From: Methanobacteriota archaeon
GTDB lineage: Archaea; Thermoplasmatota; Poseidoniia; Poseidoniales; Poseidoniaceae
Length of the DNA: 44,427 nucleotides
Assembly: GCA_029979405.1 (NCBI GenBank)
Contig: JAPOHM010000001.1
Coordinates: 1 to 44,427 of the forward strand
Direction: 5' to 3'
Below the pieces are notes generated by a model. It was not told the origin of the DNA. It did not search any database and saw nothing but the letters and a program-made list of their open reading frames with translations. Position 1 is the stretch's first letter. Every line of letters begins with the position of its first letter. Below, in pieces: positions 1 to 8,495 of this stretch. The position numbers and the translations under genes are program-made.

Positions 1-942
1 AAAACAATGGTTCGCAATAATTTTGGCGGAACCTTAGAAGAATGCCCAATGTGGATGTTTGACGGTTCCTCCACCAAACAAGCCGACGGCAGCTCATCCG
101 ATTGTCTATTGAAACCGGTCAATATTTTCCCAGACCCTCAAAGGATAAACGGCTACCTAGTAATGTGCGAAGTAATGAACCCAGACGGTACCCCGCACCC
201 AAGCAATGGGCGAGCAACCATCGATGACGATGATGATGATTTTTGGTTCGGATTTGAACAAGAATACTTCATCATGGACGTAGATACACAACTCCCTCTT
301 GGATTCCCAGTTGGCGGATATCCAGGCCCTCAGGGACTCTACTATTGTTCCGTCGGTGGGAAAAATACTCACGGAAGAGCACTCGTTGAGGAGCACGCAG
401 ACCTTTGTTTAGAAGCTGGACTAAATTTCGAAGGAATTAACCAAGAAGTTGCTTGTGGGCAATGGGAGTTCCAGATATTTGCAAAAGGTGCAAAACAAGC
501 AGGTGACGAATTATGGGTCGCTAGATACATGCTTGATAGATTAACTGAAAGTTACGGATATTACATCGAGTATCACCCTAAGCCAATCAAGGGTGATTGG
601 AACGGCTCAGGAATGCACGCAAACTTCTCTAATGGCGCAATGCGAGACAAAGGTGGCAAGGAATTATTCGATAGCATTTGTGAAGCCTTCGGACAAAATA
701 TCGAACGGCACATGGCTGTTTATGGCGCTCATAACGAAGAGAGATTGACAGGTTTACACGAAACACAATCCATTGACCAATTCTCATATGGCGTATCTGA
801 TCGTGGAGCTTCGATTAGAGTTCCTGCATCTGTGCCCACTGATGGATGGGTAGGTAGATTAGAGGATCGCAGACCAGCATCAAACGGTGACCCGTATAAG
901 ATTGGGGCAGTAATTATTCAGACCACAAAATCAGTTTGCTGA
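1..942 (+). CDS. glnA: glutamine synthetase, eukaryotic-type GSII (5' partial)
   Basis: Catalyses ATP-dependent formation of glutamine from glutamate and ammonia in the cytoplasm. The frame is open to base 1, so the true start lies outside the window; about 20-40 N-terminal residues are probably missing. Visible signatures, counted from the ATG at base 7, are DGSST near residue 19, FGFEQEYF near 82 (the glutamate metal ligands), NWNGSGMHANFS near 197, LTGLHET near 245, RGASIRVP near 267 and EDRRPASNGDP near 284. Spacing, sequence and length match the compact GSII family (about 350 residues), not the bacterial and archaeal GSI family (about 450). A run of aspartate codons just before FWFGFEQEY is a short GAT-rich tract. 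It ends convergently against the surface-protein gene at 986. Function is confident; which amino-terminal form exists cannot be told. Confidence 0.93.
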   Translation, partial: KTMVRNNFGGTLEECPMWMFDGSSTKQADGSSSDCLLKPVNIFPDPQRINGYLVMCEVMNPDGTPHPSNGRATIDDDDDDFWFGFEQEYFIMDVDTQLPLGFPVGGYPGPQGLYYCSVGGKNTHGRALVEEHADLCLEAGLNFEGINQEVACGQWEFQIFAKGAKQAGDELWVARYMLDRLTESYGYYIEYHPKPIKGDWNGSGMHANFSNGAMRDKGGKELFDSICEAFGQNIERHMAVYGAHNEERLTGLHETQSIDQFSYGVSDRGASIRVPASVPTDGWVGRLEDRRPASNGDPYKIGAVIIQTTKSVC

Positions 943-964
943 CTTTATTGAGTTTAACAGGAAT

Positions 965-985
965 TTACAACTTGAAAAATTGTAA
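965..985. terminator. possible bidirectional terminator stem-loop
   Basis: TTACAA (965-970) and TTGTAA (980-985) form a 6-bp inverted repeat around a 9-base A-rich loop. It sits in the 43-base gap between two convergent genes. The stem is short and AT-rich, so this is a weak call based on position. Confidence 0.25.
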
Positions 986-3751
986 TTATTTGTTATCCAG
1001 ATACTGATGTCCATAGTAATTCCATTGTTCTAAAGTCCATCCAGGGGGTAATCCTTCAGATGGAATTGGCGGGCCTTGCACGCTTTGGGGTTGTGGCTGA
1101 GCATAAACTGCGCTTTCAGATTCAAACCAACCTTCCGTAGAATCGATTTGTGATGGCGAATTTTCTTCACCCTTTTTCCGAACTATAAGGTAGCCTAAAA
1201 TTGCGGTAATGAAAACCACAATACCAATTAAAAAGACCGTATTGCTGAATTGGGCCTCAAAACTCCTCGAAGGGTCATTCGGATAGGCGTCAGCACTATC
1301 TGAAACACCATCTCCATCAGAATCTATACAGCCGATTCTATCTTTAGTTGATGTGCCATGCGTGTTGGGACAATCATCGGTATCGGATAGGTTTGCTTGA
1401 TCCGGGAATCCGTCTTGGTCGAGGTCACTCCATCTTTCAGGGTCAAAAGCGAATGCATCATTCAAATCACTCCATCCATCATCATCAACATCCGGACATC
1501 CAAACCTGTCTATTGTAGATGTACCGATTTGGCTGGGACAAGCATCACCCCGATTACCAATGGCCAAATCACCGAATCCATCATTATCGGAATCGATCCA
1601 CTGAGTGCCATCTTCAGGGAATGCATCAATAGAATCTGCCCATCCGTCTCCATCACTATCTAAACACCCCAATACCTGATTCATGGTTGAAGTGCCAAAG
1701 ATTTCTGGACAAATATCTGGATTGTCGCCATCGAAATTGTCTCCAAACCCATCTCCATCAGAATCCAACCATTGTGTTGGGTCGTCAGGGAAGGCGTCAG
1801 CCCCTTCAATTACAGTATAATCGAGAAATGGGTCTGAATAACCATCCCCATCAGTATCTCTACATCCGAAACGGTCAATTATTGAGGTGCCGAAAATGGT
1901 GGGACAGGCATCACCAAATGTCCCCGATAAATTATCTCCAAACCCATCCTCATCAGAATCGGCCCATTGAGAGTAGTTATCAGGATAAACATCCTCTTCA
2001 TCTGCCCAACTGTCACCATCGCTGTCCAAACACCCAACATATTTTCCTAAAGACGAGGTTCCAAATATTGTAGGGCATCTATCATCGACATCTAAGAATC
2101 CATCATCATCATCATCTAAATCTTCGCCATCGTCTCTACAACCGTCTCCATCAATGTCGCTAATTGCGGATGAGATAAAACCAAGAGGGCTGAAAGGGCA
2201 TCTATCGTCGATATCGAAAATCAGATCAGAGTCATCATCCAAATCTTCATTTTCATCAATACAACCATCTCTATCATAATCGGTCTCAGGATTACTTGTA
2301 TATCCGAGAGGACTCTTTATACAATCATCCATGTAATCATCTATTCCATCATTGTCGTCATCTAAATCTTCGGTTTCATCATTACAACCATCTCCATCAT
2401 GGTCGGTTGCTGAAGACGATGTCCAACCAATATTGCCAAATTCACAATTATCAATATCTTCCGTCACACCATCATTATCCCCATCATTATCACAAACATC
2501 CCCAATTCCATCTCCATCATAATCAAGCTGATTCTCATTTGAGATATTTGGACAGTTGTCTTCACTATTCCGAATATGATCTTTATCTGTGTCGGGATAA
2601 GGGTCGAGTCTAACAACCTCGTTGCTTTGGCCATCCACGTAATATAATTTTGAGTCAGGGCCAATTTCAAGTCCCATAATGGAACTTGCCTGAGTCTCAA
2701 CAATCGCTTCAACATTTCCAGATTTTCCATTTGCACTTAATTCTAGAGCCCAAATACTACCGTTTCCATTAGAACTAATGAATAACGAATCTCCATCTAA
2801 TGCGATTCCACTAGGATTTGAAATACCATTGATGAGAACCCCATATTCTCTACCCGTTATCGCAGAATACTCTTGTAAAGGCTCTAACCTAGAATTGTCA
2901 TTCATCATGTCAGTCGTAAGGATAGATGTATCGAGGGTGTTAACCCATAGAACACGATTGTTTCCAGTGTCTGAAATGTAAAGAATTCCGTTATTTTTGT
3001 CAAGAATCATGTGACCAGGAATGTTTGCGACTCTAGCCAATTGTATGTCGGTATGTCTCCTGACGATTCCATCTGAATGGTCATCCATACCTGTATCGTG
3101 GTCTTCTTGGAAATCATAATACACAAGATTACCATAATATCCATCAAAATACCAATACGCATTTCCAGAATCGTGAGCAATCCCCATGCCGAATGGCGAT
3201 TCATGCAGCATATCGGTGTGGCTTCCTAGTAGCCCATCATTTTGGTGCTCAACAGCAAAGTGACTAAGCGAAGAAGGCCAAAGAGCAGGACCCATGAAAT
3301 TATTTGGGGAGCTTTGACCGTTGTACGTGTTTCTTGACTCTTGACCTGTTGCAAACTGATAATCAAACTCAGCATCATACGAGCCAAATGCAATTGAACT
3401 AACCTCTTCTAAGAAATGGTTTCTGTAAGCATCGAGGCGCTTCTCAGAATACTGGTTTGATTGGCCAGTGTTGTGAATTATCACTACGCTGTCATCAGCT
3501 CTGTTCACAATCCACAATTCGTCATTTCTCGTTTGGGATGGGTGAAACTCAAGGTCTCTTGGCGTACTTAATCCATCAGCCGATGAAGCGACAACCGTCT
3601 CATCGAACCCTGTTCCAAATTGAGAAAACTCGTTGTTCAAATCAGAGGAGAAGTCAAAATTTTCCTTCTCCAATTCAAAATTTGATCCTGAATTAGATAG
3701 TGGGAATAGGAGAAATATCGCGATAACGAAAAAAGTGAAAACCCTTGTCAT
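986..3751 (-). CDS. cell-surface protein: beta-propeller plus thrombospondin type 3 repeats, C-terminal membrane anchor
   Basis: A 921-residue predicted exported protein of unknown ligand. Residues 1-21 form a signal peptide (basic start, then a hydrophobic core). Residues about 60-385 hold NHL/SMP-30-like propeller repeats, for example ILYISDTGNNRVLWV and LFISSNGNGSIWAL. Residues about 390-825 are Asp-rich TSP3-type calcium-binding repeats of two kinds: early units of about 45 residues with an EDLDDDxDG core, then about five units of 55-65 residues built on DSDGDGFGD, a D(A/V)(Y/F)PxD element and CPxxxGTS. One membrane span (about 837-857) is followed by RKK and a cytoplasmic tail ending PPGWTLEQWNYYGHQYLDNK. 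No ribosome binding site precedes the ATG; a TATA-like TTAACAA lies 22-29 bases upstream on the coding strand, which suits a leaderless transcript. Calcium binding is inferred from the family. Confidence 0.85.
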   Translation of the reverse strand: MTRVFTFFVIAIFLLFPLSNSGSNFELEKENFDFSSDLNNEFSQFGTGFDETVVASSADGLSTPRDLEFHPSQTRNDELWIVNRADDSVVIIHNTGQSNQYSEKRLDAYRNHFLEEVSSIAFGSYDAEFDYQFATGQESRNTYNGQSSPNNFMGPALWPSSLSHFAVEHQNDGLLGSHTDMLHESPFGMGIAHDSGNAYWYFDGYYGNLVYYDFQEDHDTGMDDHSDGIVRRHTDIQLARVANIPGHMILDKNNGILYISDTGNNRVLWVNTLDTSILTTDMMNDNSRLEPLQEYSAITGREYGVLINGISNPSGIALDGDSLFISSNGNGSIWALELSANGKSGNVEAIVETQASSIMGLEIGPDSKLYYVDGQSNEVVRLDPYPDTDKDHIRNSEDNCPNISNENQLDYDGDGIGDVCDNDGDNDGVTEDIDNCEFGNIGWTSSSATDHDGDGCNDETEDLDDDNDGIDDYMDDCIKSPLGYTSNPETDYDRDGCIDENEDLDDDSDLIFDIDDRCPFSPLGFISSAISDIDGDGCRDDGEDLDDDDDGFLDVDDRCPTIFGTSSLGKYVGCLDSDGDSWADEEDVYPDNYSQWADSDEDGFGDNLSGTFGDACPTIFGTSIIDRFGCRDTDGDGYSDPFLDYTVIEGADAFPDDPTQWLDSDGDGFGDNFDGDNPDICPEIFGTSTMNQVLGCLDSDGDGWADSIDAFPEDGTQWIDSDNDGFGDLAIGNRGDACPSQIGTSTIDRFGCPDVDDDGWSDLNDAFAFDPERWSDLDQDGFPDQANLSDTDDCPNTHGTSTKDRIGCIDSDGDGVSDSADAYPNDPSRSFEAQFSNTVFLIGIVVFITAILGYLIVRKKGEENSPSQIDSTEGWFESESAVYAQPQPQSVQGPPIPSEGLPPGWTLEQWNYYGHQYLDNK

Positions 3752-3820
3752 GTTATCAAATAGATACTATTCTTGTTAAGTGTTTGTATCTTCAGGGTTC
3801 ACAAATTTTTGTATGATGTG

Positions 3821-4099
3821 TTAGCCGTTAATTTCCTGTTTGCGCAATTTTATCACTCCTATCAGCATAGAATTTATTGCAAGTAAAGTAAGTATATTGG
3901 CAACTATCATGGCAATTGAATGGATTAAGATACCGTAGATCAACCATAGGCAAAGAGCTATGGTAACAACAACAAAAGTAGGTATAGAAATCCCTTCATG
4001 TTTTTTTAGGACCCACACTTCTTTGATTTGTGGTAACCAGGCCACGATACCGAGTAGCCCTGCAAATAACCCAATTGCCTCAATCCAAATCTCAGCCAT
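3821..4099 (-). CDS. SemiSWEET / PQ-loop family membrane transporter
   Basis: A 92-residue protein with three predicted membrane spans: about 4-24, 38-58 and 63-87. The first span carries the PQ motif in AWLPQIKEVW, followed by a basic KKHEGIS linker and a second span starting SIPTF. Size and layout match SemiSWEET half-transporters, which work as dimers and move sugars or related small solutes across the membrane. The frame stays open upstream for 35 more residues, but that extension is not hydrophobic like the family and would run into the divergent EF-hand gene, so the ATG at 4099 was chosen. Substrate unknown. Confidence 0.75.
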   Translation of the reverse strand: MAEIWIEAIGLFAGLLGIVAWLPQIKEVWVLKKHEGISIPTFVVVTIALCLWLIYGILIHSIAMIVANILTLLAINSMLIGVIKLRKQEING

Positions 4100-4186
4100 A
4101 AACTCTGCAATCAAATCACCCGTTTCAATACTTGCAAAAATTAAGATTAGGGAAACTGTTTTTTGATTACAACTACAGCAGAACTC

Positions 4187-4453
4187 ATGGCAAGCGGAGA
4201 CCAAGCAGTGAAAGACGCTTTGACGAAGTTATCGGATGCGATGAAAGATAGCGGCCAGAACGTCAAAGAATTATTCGAAGAACTAGATTTAGATGGAGAT
4301 GGAACGATTAACGGCCCTGAATTGTACAAAGGAATACAGTCAAAGGTTGGCGAAAGACTCACTCCAGACCAAATCTCATCTATTATTTCTGCATTTGATA
4401 CAGATGGAGATAATAGAATAGATGTATCAGAATTGCGAGTTGCATTAGGCTGA
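4187..4453 (+). CDS. small calmodulin-like EF-hand protein
   Basis: An 88-residue soluble protein with two canonical EF-hand loops. Loop 1 runs D34-x-D36-x-D38-G-T40 to E45; loop 2 runs D71-x-D73-x-D75-x-R77 to E82. Both have the acidic ligands at positions 1, 3, 5 and 12, so both should bind calcium. There is no signal peptide or membrane segment, so it probably acts in the cytoplasm as a calcium sensor or buffer. A TTG start at 4163 would add eight residues; the ATG at 4187 is preferred. It is divergent from the SemiSWEET gene and convergent with the NERD gene. The target is unknown. Confidence 0.75.
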   Translation: MASGDQAVKDALTKLSDAMKDSGQNVKELFEELDLDGDGTINGPELYKGIQSKVGERLTPDQISSIISAFDTDGDNRIDVSELRVALG

Positions 4454-4519
4454 ACTCGTAATGCATAAAAACAAGACAGGACAGCATTAATATCGGAATA
4501 TCTCACAAATATCCTTTAT

Positions 4520-5341
4520 TTATCCCCATTCTTTTCGAGGATTGCTGAATTCTATTTTTGAGATATTTGCAAACGGGATAACTCTCGGATTATCCTCTCC
4601 AACTACTGCGATTAGTGGACCAGATTGGTCGGAGATAGTTTGTCCGGTTGACAACATAGTCTTCGGACCAGTTATCAATCCCAGAAGGCCCGTGTGAGTA
4701 GTAATACAATTACTGCGTTCGAACGGATATTCGAGTATGTCTCCATGAACAGTTCTTCCACCGTTCAAATGAATAGTGTCCCAGGTTCCAAAACCCAACA
4801 ACGTTTCACATAGCTTTTCATCGGGTTTTGTACGATCCATCCTTTCTACCATATTTATGAATCCCATTTCGTCAAAAGCCACAGCGTTCACATTTTCGGG
4901 TAACTGCGACCATTCAAGGTTTTTATTAGAGAATACAAGGACTACTTCTGGGACAAAATTATGCGGACCGCATCGGGAAAAATGCAAATCGACTAATATT
5001 CTCCCCTTTCTCGCCGTCCATTCTATAATGTCTTTATGTAGTAATGTAGAACCATTTTTTCTGGTTTGCAAAAATTTACCATCCTCTTGTATATCAAAAG
5101 ATCCCGACCAATGTTTTTGTTCTATAATTAGCAATCTATCCGCTGTAGCGATAACCATGTCAATCTCGCGTCGGCCTCCTTCATCAGGATCAGGAATTCG
5201 AATACCTTCAAGAACCAACGCATCTTTTGCAACCGCTCTTGTTAATTTCATTAGTCTAAATTCGGCTAACCTTCCTGAAACGACATGTCCAAATGGCTCA
5301 AACGTCATCCTTCGAGAAAAAAATTCAGATAACCTTCCCAA
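4520..5341 (-). CDS. NERD (nuclease-related) domain protein
   Basis: A 273-residue protein. The central segment has the NERD pattern: REIDMVIATADRLLIIEQKHWSG, with D61, E74 and K76 in the D...ExK arrangement of the PD-(D/E)xK-like fold, then a beta-rich stretch with VLVFSNKNLEW. NERD proteins are predicted nucleases or nucleic-acid processing factors; the substrate is unknown. The start is TTG at 5341: a GAGGTGA ribosome binding site (plus strand 5346-5352) lies 7 bases upstream and overlaps the stop of the HAD gene, so the two are translationally linked. An internal ATG at 5308 is the alternative start. Third gene of the GGR-HAD-NERD operon. No defence genes are adjacent. Confidence 0.75.
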   Translation of the reverse strand: MGRLSEFFSRRMTFEPFGHVVSGRLAEFRLMKLTRAVAKDALVLEGIRIPDPDEGGRREIDMVIATADRLLIIEQKHWSGSFDIQEDGKFLQTRKNGSTLLHKDIIEWTARKGRILVDLHFSRCGPHNFVPEVVLVFSNKNLEWSQLPENVNAVAFDEMGFINMVERMDRTKPDEKLCETLLGFGTWDTIHLNGGRTVHGDILEYPFERSNCITTHTGLLGLITGPKTMLSTGQTISDQSGPLIAVVGEDNPRVIPFANISKIEFSNPRKEWG

Positions 5342-5345
5342 AAAT

Positions 5346-5352
5346 TCACCTC
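5346..5352 (-). promoter_or_regulatory. ribosome binding site that sets the TTG start of the NERD gene
   Basis: On the coding strand this reads GAGGTGA, a strong match to the 16S rRNA 3' end. It sits 7 bases before TTG at 5341 and overlaps the HAD stop codon (5346-5348). Confidence 0.65.
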
Positions 5353-6122
5353 AGTAACGAGTCAACAGATTCGACCACTACATCGACATCAACATCCGAC
5401 TCTTGTAAATCTTCCAGTGTAGCTTCCCCAGATAGGACGAGGACTGAAACACATCCGGCTCTGTTTGCCATTTCCATGTCGGTGTACAATCTATCTCCGA
5501 CCATTACACATTCTTCGGGTGAATAGCCAAGCTCCTCAATCTTGTGCATTATCATTCCAGGATTTGGCTTACCTGTAATGTGAACTGGATCAACCCCTGT
5601 AGTGACTTTCAACATCGCAAGATAGGCTCCAACATCAGGCAAACCACCTTCTGGTGAAGGACAAACCATATCTGGATGACTCGCAACCAAAGGAACTCCT
5701 TTGTGGAGATGTATAGAAGCCATTGAAATTTTTTCATAATTAATCTCAGTATCATATCCTAGTACAACATATTGTGGGTTAACATCTCTTACTGTTATTC
5801 CCTCATTTTCTAACATTTCACACATACCATCTGTTGCGATTGCATATGTTCTATTTACGTCATTTTGCTTTAACCAAGACAACAAATCATGTGTTGATAG
5901 TAATACATCATCGGCTGTGCAAGGGATATCGAGTTTGTGCAATTTTTCCACATATTGTGAAACAGAACGAGACGAATTATTGGATAGGAAAAATCGCTTT
6001 ACACCCTTCTCGTCACACCTTTTTAGGAAATCCAAAGCACCGCTAATTAATGATGAGCCCAAGTATATCGTTCCATCAAGATCAAGGAAAACCGCCTTGA
6101 CATTTTCCAAACTTGAATTCAC
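5346..6122 (-). CDS. HAD-superfamily phosphatase, subfamily IIA (NagD/phosphoglycolate phosphatase-like)
   Basis: A 258-residue cytoplasmic phosphatase. Motif I is FLDLDGTIYLG (nucleophile D14, acid D16), motif II is FFLSNNSS near 45, the motif III lysine lies in HITGKPNPG and motif IV is MVGDRLYTDMEMA. The C2 cap between motifs II and III and the DLDGTIYLG form place it in HAD-IIA with NagD, nitrophenylphosphatases and 2-phosphoglycolate phosphatases; the substrate cannot be read from sequence. The start is taken as GTG at 6122 because GAGGTG (plus strand 6128-6133) lies 7 bases upstream; TTG at 6125 would be only 4 bases away. Second gene of a reverse-strand operon, 9 bases after the reductase stop and with the NERD gene directly following. 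Confidence 0.88.
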   Translation of the reverse strand: MNSSLENVKAVFLDLDGTIYLGSSLISGALDFLKRCDEKGVKRFFLSNNSSRSVSQYVEKLHKLDIPCTADDVLLSTHDLLSWLKQNDVNRTYAIATDGMCEMLENEGITVRDVNPQYVVLGYDTEINYEKISMASIHLHKGVPLVASHPDMVCPSPEGGLPDVGAYLAMLKVTTGVDPVHITGKPNPGMIMHKIEELGYSPEECVMVGDRLYTDMEMANRAGCVSVLVLSGEATLEDLQESDVDVDVVVESVDSLLR

Positions 6123-6127
6123 CAAAA

Positions 6128-6133
6128 CACCTC
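6128..6133 (-). promoter_or_regulatory. ribosome binding site that sets the GTG start of the HAD phosphatase
   Basis: GAGGTG on the coding strand, overlapping the stop codon of the reductase gene (6132-6134), with 7 bases to GTG at 6122. It suggests translational coupling inside the operon. Confidence 0.6.
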
Positions 6134-7454
6134 AGAATAACAATGTCTTAACCAAGAACCATTTTGAATGTAGATTTTCTTGAGCTTCTTTACTGGCAAT
6201 CATTTCGGTCATCATATGCTGAATTTCCGGTTTTCTACCGGCCTTTCCTACAAACCAATTCAGTAGCCACTTTTTACGACTCATTTTTTGCATTTTAAAC
6301 GAGTTTGTTAGCTCAGGACCAAGGGCCGCCCATAATTCATCTTGGTATTCTTTCATACCTCTGTTTTCAATAACGTGCTGGGCGGCAATCTCTCCACTCA
6401 CGAGAGCGTTACCAACGCCCTCTCCGGAAAAAGGATCGACCAAACTTGCAGAATCGCCAATTAGCAACGCACCTGGCGCATAAGCTCTCCGTGGTTGATT
6501 TATCTCTCCTTTTCGCGGACTACCAAACGGAAGTTGCCACCCCTTACCAGTTCCTTGGATCATTTTCGCATCAGCGAACCTGTCTTTGAAAAGAGGATGA
6601 TTTTTGATGACGTCAGCTTGTAATGCCTTCAATTTCTTTTTTTGTTTATCGAGTAAACCCAGCACCATGCCAATTCCGACGTTTACCTTCCCTTCACCGA
6701 GAGGGAACAACCAGAAGTAACCAGGTATGACATCATCAACAAAATGAATCTCGATATTTCCTGCATCTCCTTCACATCCTTTGACACCAGACCAATATTC
6801 TCGATATCCTCCACAATAATGCATTCTATCGACCAATTCTTCTTTTGCAAGATCTTTCACAATCTTCCTCGCTACAGGGCATTGATAACCACCTGCTCCT
6901 ATTGTCCACGGGGCGTGATAATTTCTCATCTCACCCTTTTTACCGCCAATCCCCACGGCAATCCCAGTAATTGTTCCAGCATCATCGAAAACTTCAGTGA
7001 CAGTTGCACCTTGTATTACTGCACCATTATTTTCCAAAACTAATTCAGTAGCTCTATCGAAAAGTAACCAGTCGAATTGCTGTCTAGGTAGCGAATATCC
7101 CGCTTCTAACTTTTCAACCTCTTCTTCTGGTAATGGAACAGTGACTTCATTTCCATTGGGAGAGGAAAATACAATTCCGGTTACACGGAAATGAGGGGTG
7201 GATTCTAATTTTGCTTTGACACCTAAAGCATTCACATGGCTAAGCGATTTTCCACCTACTGCATCACCACAAATTTTGTCGCGAGGCCAAACTCCCTTTT
7301 CGACAAGGAGAACAGATTTCCCCTCCATGGCGAGATATGATGCCGCAGCAGCTCCACCTGGCCCGCCACCAACGACAATACAGTCGAACGACTCACCGTC
7401 TGCCGGGATTTGACCGGTCTCTATGGGGGAGTCCCAGAACCTATCTTCCGCCAT
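6132..7454 (-). CDS. geranylgeranyl reductase family FAD-dependent oxidoreductase
   Basis: A 440-residue flavoprotein of the family that saturates the isoprenoid chains of archaeal membrane lipids. The FAD-binding Rossmann motif VVGGGPGGAAAA is at 27-38, followed by the ICGDAVGG element, the family signature GYFWLFPLGEGKVNVGIGM, and the second FAD motif GDSASLVDPFSGEGVGNAL. Relatives also act on chlorophyll side chains, so the substrate is inferred from the archaeal setting. The frame extends to an ATG at 7556 that would add a hydrophobic N-terminal span, but this would leave only 3 bases to the divergent permease start, so ATG 7454 is preferred. If the long form were real, the enzyme would be membrane-anchored. 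First gene of the operon with the HAD phosphatase and NERD genes. Confidence 0.87.
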   Translation of the reverse strand: MAEDRFWDSPIETGQIPADGESFDCIVVGGGPGGAAAASYLAMEGKSVLLVEKGVWPRDKICGDAVGGKSLSHVNALGVKAKLESTPHFRVTGIVFSSPNGNEVTVPLPEEEVEKLEAGYSLPRQQFDWLLFDRATELVLENNGAVIQGATVTEVFDDAGTITGIAVGIGGKKGEMRNYHAPWTIGAGGYQCPVARKIVKDLAKEELVDRMHYCGGYREYWSGVKGCEGDAGNIEIHFVDDVIPGYFWLFPLGEGKVNVGIGMVLGLLDKQKKKLKALQADVIKNHPLFKDRFADAKMIQGTGKGWQLPFGSPRKGEINQPRRAYAPGALLIGDSASLVDPFSGEGVGNALVSGEIAAQHVIENRGMKEYQDELWAALGPELTNSFKMQKMSRKKWLLNWFVGKAGRKPEIQHMMTEMIASKEAQENLHSKWFLVKTLLF

Positions 7455-7559
7455 GATTGCCCATGATGCATTAGGCTCAAGAGCATATTCACTAAATCCG
7501 TATGCAAAAATAAAGAAGATTACCGAGATTATCAATAACTTTGGAGGCCATCCCATGAT

Positions 7560-8495
7560 ATGGCAACCAAGAGACAGGCGGTACTCGGCCTACTCTTAGT
7601 TACTCTTTTTTGGGGAGGGACCTTTGTTTGGATGAAACAGATTATGTCTGCTTTGACCCAAGAAATCGACACTTATGGTAAGTCAGGAGTGGTATCTACA
7701 ATCGTTGCTTCAAGATTTTTACTTGCGCTAATTGTTTTATTAGCGATTTCATCTCGAGCTAGAGGCGGATTAAAGTCGATAGATGACTGGAAAGGAGGCC
7801 TTCTACTTGGTTCATTGATGTTGGGCGGTTTCGTGTTACAGATGATCGGAATCGCATCAGTCTCCCCCGCAGTATCTGCATTCCTTACATCACTATATGT
7901 TGTGTTTACAGCGTGTTTCTCAATTTTTATGTCGGATAGGAAACCGACGAGAATGATGATTTTTGGAGTAATATTGGCCACAGTTGGAGCGGGATTTATC
8001 GATGGCCCACCGCACATTGTTTGGGGCATAGGCGAATTTCTGACTATCATTAGCGCCGTATTTTTTGCAATCCATATAATCTACACAGATTCTGTTACTC
8101 GCCAGAGAGATCCTATTGCAATTACTGCAACATCATTTGTAGTTTTAGTCTTGGGCGCATTGCTGATGATGTTGGTATTCACTGGAGGTTTTACTGTAGT
8201 TGAATCGACTTGGCAAGATGGAGTGATAATTCCCCTGATTTGTCTTGGCCTTCTCGGCTCATTAGTGTGTATTCTCGTCATGAACCTCATGCAGAAATAT
8301 CTCAATCCAACTCACGCTGCGATAATCTATTCATTTGAACCGGTATGGGCGACATTGTATGGATGGTCTGTTGGACTTGTTGAAATAAAAATCTGGTTGG
8401 TTATGGGCTTACTATTGCTAGCCGGTAACATAATCGTAGAATTTGATGAAAACAAAGAAGGCGATCATCTGAGCGATGATGCCTTACCAGAGTAA
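7560..8495 (+). CDS. EamA/DMT-family permease
   Basis: A 311-residue membrane protein with about ten hydrophobic spans in two EamA halves. The N terminus has the typical first helix LLLVTLFWGGTFVWMKQ; the second half includes AAIIYSFEPVWATLYGW, the usual hallmark of the ninth helix. Members export amino acids or other small metabolites, or act as nucleotide-sugar carriers; the substrate is open. The ATG is immediately before the first helix. There is no Shine-Dalgarno site, but ATTATCAA about 25-30 bases upstream could serve as a TATA box for a leaderless transcript. Its 3' end overlaps the convergent Lrp gene by 31 bases; the neighbouring regulator may control it. Confidence 0.88.
   Translation: MATKRQAVLGLLLVTLFWGGTFVWMKQIMSALTQEIDTYGKSGVVSTIVASRFLLALIVLLAISSRARGGLKSIDDWKGGLLLGSLMLGGFVLQMIGIASVSPAVSAFLTSLYVVFTACFSIFMSDRKPTRMMIFGVILATVGAGFIDGPPHIVWGIGEFLTIISAVFFAIHIIYTDSVTRQRDPIAITATSFVVLVLGALLMMLVFTGGFTVVESTWQDGVIIPLICLGLLGSLVCILVMNLMQKYLNPTHAAIIYSFEPVWATLYGWSVGLVEIKIWLVMGLLLLAGNIIVEFDENKEGDHLSDDALPE

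Noticed and set aside
215..245. GAT-rich tract in the glutamine synthetase gene as a phase-variation microsatellite
   Set aside because: It is short, in-frame trinucleotide repetition with mixed GAT/GAC codons, so length change would not switch the gene off.
1397..2736. Several open frames opposite or within the TSP3-repeat gene
   Set aside because: Repeated Asp/Gly codons keep other frames open. The products are His/Cys-rich low-complexity chains with no domain, and the reverse-strand 921-residue frame explains the region.
4147..4506. Reverse-strand 119-residue frame over the EF-hand gene
   Set aside because: Composition is Ser-rich and featureless, and the forward frame has two perfect EF-hand loops.
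4520..5341. NERD protein as part of an antiviral defence island
   Set aside because: Its operon partners are a lipid reductase and a HAD phosphatase, and no helicase, methylase or toxin is nearby.
7455..7556. Hydrophobic N-terminal extension of the geranylgeranyl reductase
   Set aside because: It would leave 3 bases to the divergent permease start. It remains possible, but ATG 7454 fits the family better.
8465..8495. Overlap of the permease and Lrp 3' ends as a sign of a frameshift or annotation error
   Set aside because: Both proteins are complete by family comparison. Small convergent overlaps recur here (galU/rnhA, 10 bases).
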